DNA of 64,000 bases from Carboxylicivirga sp. M1479 (GTDB lineage: Bacteria; Bacteroidota; Bacteroidia; Bacteroidales; Marinilabiliaceae): positions 186,001 to 250,000 of the forward strand of contig NZ_VKDE01000004.1 of the NCBI RefSeq assembly GCF_007097485.1. Reading direction: 5' to 3'. Shown one piece after another: positions 60,978 through 64,000 of this stretch. How positions within the stretch are numbered: position 1 is the first letter of the stretch; each line of letters begins with the position of its first letter. The notes under the pieces were generated by a model. The model made no database searches, had not been told where the DNA came from, and saw only the letters and a list, made by a program, of their open reading frames with translations. The position numbers were made by a program, and so were the translations under genes.

Positions 60978-61803
60978 ACGCCTATTAATTTTATTCAACA
61001 CCTTGTTGTTGAGTGCGGTGATTGTGGCGCAACAGTCATATGTAACAAAGCTATTGTACACCGAAACGTTTGACAGCTCAGAGACTTTGGGCGATTGGCA
61101 AATGGAAGGGCCAGGATTAGCTGATCTCGTAGTTGGTCAACTTTTGCTTCAAAGCAAGTATGCCAAAGAAACGGCTGTATTTCTTTCTCAAATCGGCATG
61201 GATGCCAATAATGGAGTAGGGTATTACAATTTTGTTGAGGAGTTGGTTAAAAACGATCATAAGCAGCTTGTTGAAAGCTATTATTTAGACGGTAATTTTG
61301 TTGGCGGACATATTGTTTTCTGGAACAAGATGCCAACGCCCGATAATTATATTCTGGAATTTGATTTTCAGAATTTAAGTGATTACCCCTTGCACATGCT
61401 TATGTTTAGCCATATGGGTTTAAAAGGGGAGTCTGTTTTTAGTTCTGAACTAAAGCCTCGAAATGGTTTAGCAGCTCAATATACCAAGAGTGATATGTCA
61501 GGCTATCGTATAAGCTTTTTTGCACCGGAAAGAGGAACAACTCACTTACGCAAAAGCCCTGAAAAGCAGGTGCTGATGAAAGGAAAGGACTTGACCTTGC
61601 AAGACATTAAAGCCACTCATCATATGCGTGTGGTGAAGTACAAAAACACAGTTATTTGGCAAATTAATGGAGAAAAAGCTTTTGAATACGTCGAAACCGA
61701 TGAAACTAAGCTGTTGAAAGGGGGCTACTTTGCTTTTCGATTAATGGTGCCGGCCATTGGTTTGTACGATAACATAAAAGTATATGAGATAATAGAAAAC
61801 TGA
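60970..61803 (+). CDS. DUF1961-like secreted protein
   Basis: A 277-aa protein with a signal peptide to about residue 20 (LLLSAVIVAQQ). It has the beta-sandwich pattern of DUF1961, related to concanavalin-like sugar-binding folds: TETFDSSETLGDWQMEGPG at the start, HIVFWNKMPTPDNYILEFDFQ in the middle, GYRISFFAPERGTTHLRKSP later and a final GGYFAFRLMVPAIGLYDNIKVYEI. Proteins of this family occur in loci for uronic-acid polysaccharides. It overlaps the upstream gene by 8 nt, implying co-translation. Whether it binds or cleaves sugar is not shown. Confidence 0.8.
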   Translation: MNKRLLILFNTLLLSAVIVAQQSYVTKLLYTETFDSSETLGDWQMEGPGLADLVVGQLLLQSKYAKETAVFLSQIGMDANNGVGYYNFVEELVKNDHKQLVESYYLDGNFVGGHIVFWNKMPTPDNYILEFDFQNLSDYPLHMLMFSHMGLKGESVFSSELKPRNGLAAQYTKSDMSGYRISFFAPERGTTHLRKSPEKQVLMKGKDLTLQDIKATHHMRVVKYKNTVIWQINGEKAFEYVETDETKLLKGGYFAFRLMVPAIGLYDNIKVYEIIEN

Positions 61804-61888
61804 GGAGTCTGAGAGTTTTCAAAAAATTAATTAAGCACCTGATGTATTCTAAAATTGATTCGCTTGGGCTATTATGGAAATAAAAAAA

Positions 61889-61930
61889 TGCGTCATACGT
61901 TTATTGTTAATTTAACAAGCGTATAACGCA
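61889..61930. terminator. Bidirectional terminator between the DUF1961-like and CBM9-like genes
   Basis: TGCGTCATACG (61889-61899) pairs with CGTATAACGCA (61920-61930) with one mismatch, and the interior contains a second short stem TTGTT/AACAA. It lies between two convergent genes and is flanked by an A-run on the left, so it suits the minus-strand gene best. Confidence 0.7.
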
Positions 61931-61954
61931 CTATATCGCTGTGATTGTTGTGTG

Positions 61955-62578
61955 CTAGATTAGTTTCATAGAACCAAAAAATGCCGGTAAATGGAAATTT
62001 GGTGTCTCATTTTCAATCGCATTCCACGATAGGAAATGTGGTTCTTTTTGCTTATCCCCACATTTGTAGAAGTTCACATTAAATACTTGACCTTTGGTAA
62101 GCAGTGATTTGTGTTCTCCAAAAATAGCTTTGGGGATAATAATATCCATGCTCCATTTTGTTGGTGTATTGGCTATGTCGATGCAATTTGTACCTAAACT
62201 AGGTTTGGTGGTAATTGTTTTAACCAAATCATCATTAAGCCATTTTCGATCGCTATTGCTAGTGCCATATCCAACAAGTTTATTACCAATACAATTAAAC
62301 TCTAGGTTGAAATAGCCTTTGTTATCAAAAGCAATAAAAAACTCAACACACGAATCTTCCCAAACCGGTCCATTTACAACGGTACTTTGCGCTTTAGGAT
62401 GATCTTCCATGACTTCGTAACGCAAATAAAGGTTGTTATCGTCGTAGGCAATGCTAAACTTTACATCCATTTTTACAGGATAATTCCAGTTATCATGACT
62501 AATAGGATTTGTTGCCTTCGGAAACAGTATGTCTCCTTTGTCTAAGTGTTGAACTTTTGCTACTTCAAGCTTTTTCAT
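61955..62578 (-). CDS. CBM9-like carbohydrate-binding protein, no signal peptide
   Basis: A 207-aa protein formed by one domain of the family 9 type. Landmarks are KFSIAYDDNNLYLRYEVMEDHPKA, the WEDSCVEFFIAFDNKGYFNLEFNCIG block and the closing LPAFFGSMKLI. The usual N-terminal signal is missing (it begins MKKLEVAKVQHLDKGD), so it seems to be cytoplasmic or exported by another route. It follows the right-hand sulfatase gene after 67 nt and is probably co-transcribed. Such stand-alone proteins occur in polysaccharide loci of Bacteroidota, but their role is unclear. Confidence 0.82.
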   Translation of the reverse strand: MKKLEVAKVQHLDKGDILFPKATNPISHDNWNYPVKMDVKFSIAYDDNNLYLRYEVMEDHPKAQSTVVNGPVWEDSCVEFFIAFDNKGYFNLEFNCIGNKLVGYGTSNSDRKWLNDDLVKTITTKPSLGTNCIDIANTPTKWSMDIIIPKAIFGEHKSLLTKGQVFNVNFYKCGDKQKEPHFLSWNAIENETPNFHLPAFFGSMKLI

Positions 62579-62645
62579 AATATGATGTGGTAATTAATAA
62601 ATGACTTCTTGATGGATTAACATTTTAAATGTGCTGTGAATTTGT

Positions 62646-64000
62646 CTATTTTTTATAGTTAATCCAATCGGCAAGCACTTTATTTTGATACCAAGGGTCA
62701 TTGCTTCTCTTTAGTTCAGATGCTAATTCAGCCAATAAATGCTCAACAATTGGGTCGTTTTTATCAACACTCAAATTATTAAGTTGGTATGGGTCAACAT
62801 CATCGTTGTATAAACGAGTGCCTTTAAGTTGATAATCTCTATTTATTGTCAATTCCAGAGTGTATTGATGCGTTTTAATGCCACGTGCGATAGGAAAATA
62901 GTCTGTTACCAGGCCATCTTCGTTTTTATTACCGTTAACGTTTTTAATGTACAGTGCAGCTGATGGACGTAGTGCGCCTTGTTCGTTATTAAAAGCCTTG
63001 CTATAGTTATTACCTTGCACTTCAGTGGGTATTTTATCTTCAAAACCCATTAAGCCTAAAATGGTTGGCATTATGTCTGGAGTGCCTAGTAATAAGTTGT
63101 CGATACGTGCTAAGGCCATTTGTGGCCATCTGATTAAGAAAGGTACCTCAAAAGCTTCGGTGAAAATATTGTTTTTGGCATCTTTAACACCCTGACTGGT
63201 CATTGTTTCTCCATGATCTGCCGAGAATACTACAATGGTATTGTCATACTCACCCATGGCTTTAAGCTGTTCTACAATGCGCCCGAACTCACGATCAACC
63301 CCCGTTACATTGGCAAAGTAAAATGGTGCAGATTGTGCTTTTTCCATTTCAGTGTCCGCATTTTTACGGTGCAAGAGTTCATTAATCGGAATTTCCTTAT
63401 AAAGGTTATAGTCCTCAACCAAACAGTCATCCAATGAGTTGTAAGGGTTGTGCGGAGGATTCATTGAAACGAATAGGGCAAATGGTTTATCCGTATCACG
63501 CTGGCCATGGTCATTTTTAAGGTAGGAGATTACCATATCGGCTTCATGTTTAGGCGACCACTCTTTCGGATCAAAACGCCTACCATCTGTATCGTAGTAA
63601 TGTGGATCTTTATGTACGTCCCAGGTGCCATAAGAGTACCAATAGTCAAAACCATGGCGTTTTTCTTTGGGTGAATACGTATCCCAGGCCGGTCGGCGAG
63701 GATCAACATAGTTACCTGGGTTAACAGGGTCATTAGGTGTCGGGAAATCAAGGTGCCACTTGCCAAAGTAGGCCAGATTATAACCTTCAGAACTTAATAC
63801 ATCACTAATGCACATGGCATCTTCGCGCAATGAGCTTACCGGGCGATCGGCATTACAGTTTAAAGGAACGCCCGACGAACCAGGATATAAGCCAGTAAAC
63901 AAACTGCCACGGTGAGGGCTGCATAATGGACAATTACTAACAGCATTGGTTAATACTAAAGATTCCTTGGCAAATTTATCCAATTGAGGTGTTTTAACCG
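62646..64000 (-). CDS. Sulfatase, S1 family, 5' end cut by window edge
   Basis: The frame is open to base 64000 without a start in an expected position; the codons before residue L at 63983 read VKTPQ, the normal sulfatase sequence before LDKFA, so the N-terminus lies outside the window and the visible part is about 450 residues. The formylglycine motif is CSPHR in NCPLCSPHRGSLFTG. IVVFSADHGETMTSQG is the metal and substrate block, and the protein ends NDPWYQNKVLADWINYKK. It desulfates a sugar, probably of the same polymer as the PL6 lyase. The gene is upstream of the CBM9-like gene. Confidence 0.92.
   Translation of the reverse strand, partial: VKTPQLDKFAKESLVLTNAVSNCPLCSPHRGSLFTGLYPGSSGVPLNCNADRPVSSLREDAMCISDVLSSEGYNLAYFGKWHLDFPTPNDPVNPGNYVDPRRPAWDTYSPKEKRHGFDYWYSYGTWDVHKDPHYYDTDGRRFDPKEWSPKHEADMVISYLKNDHGQRDTDKPFALFVSMNPPHNPYNSLDDCLVEDYNLYKEIPINELLHRKNADTEMEKAQSAPFYFANVTGVDREFGRIVEQLKAMGEYDNTIVVFSADHGETMTSQGVKDAKNNIFTEAFEVPFLIRWPQMALARIDNLLLGTPDIMPTILGLMGFEDKIPTEVQGNNYSKAFNNEQGALRPSAALYIKNVNGNKNEDGLVTDYFPIARGIKTHQYTLELTINRDYQLKGTRLYNDDVDPYQLNNLSVDKNDPIVEHLLAELASELKRSNDPWYQNKVLADWINYKK

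Noticed and set aside
1-64000. tRNA, rRNA, CRISPR arrays, prophage and transposase genes
   Set aside because: I looked for characteristic motifs, repeat-spacer patterns and coding frames by eye and saw none. A covariance-model scan would be needed to exclude small RNAs.

Overview
This window is chromosomal DNA of a Bacteroidota bacterium, most likely a marine or anaerobic member of the Marinilabiliales and relatives (an inference from gene content; no rRNA is present). The evidence is SusC/SusD and FecI/FecR pairs, a protease with a type IX secretion C-terminal domain, glycine-lipid type acyltransferases, an AT-rich sequence with Bacteroidota promoters (TTG, about 18-21 nt, TAnnTTTG), and a dcw cluster in the Bacteroidota order. 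I saw no tRNA, rRNA, CRISPR array, phage or transposase gene.

1-12.5 kb, all on the minus strand. An ECF sigma factor and a FecR anti-sigma factor lead into a kelch-type lipoprotein, a SusC/SusD outer-membrane importer, a START-like periplasmic protein, a TlpA-like lipoprotein and two paralogous thioredoxin-fold proteins. The last of these runs off the left edge. An M28 peptidase and a methyltransferase follow at 12.5-14.6 kb.

14.7-28.2 kb, minus strand. This is a complete anaerobic-type lysine degradation operon. Transcription order is kat, CoA-transferase A, CoA-transferase B, kce, kdd, kamA, kamB, kamC, kamD, kamE, thiolase. It uses the aminotransferase Kat in place of the ammonia-lyase Kal and ends in a thiolase, so the predicted product is acetyl-CoA rather than crotonyl-CoA and butyrate. 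A good promoter with dyads lies upstream of kat, and a terminator lies downstream of the thiolase. Four intercistronic gaps carry 28-35 bp tandem arrays of 7-bp units, and one gap also holds an inverted-repeat element.

28.2-31.6 kb, minus strand. A flavoprotein of the dihydrolipoamide dehydrogenase family that has lost both redox cysteines is followed by a glsA/glsB-like pair for glycine (amino-acyl) lipid synthesis.

31.7-47.6 kb, plus strand. This is the dcw cluster mraZ-rsmH-ftsL-ftsI-murE-mraY-murD-ftsW-murG-murC-ftsQ-ftsA-ftsZ-yqeY, with three GTGGTT repeats at 10-bp spacing before mraZ that look like the MraZ operator. murF, ddl and murB are not here.

47.6-55.4 kb, minus strand. guaC is followed by an S8 protease-xseA-histidine kinase-xseB group, with the kinase lying between the two exonuclease VII subunits, and by a MORN-repeat protein.

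55.7-64 kb. This is a polysaccharide utilisation region: a PL6 lyase and a sulfatase (minus), an unrecognised 609-aa secreted protein and a DUF1961-like protein (plus), then a CBM9-like protein and a second sulfatase cut by the right edge (minus). The set suggests a sulfated uronic-acid polysaccharide as substrate.
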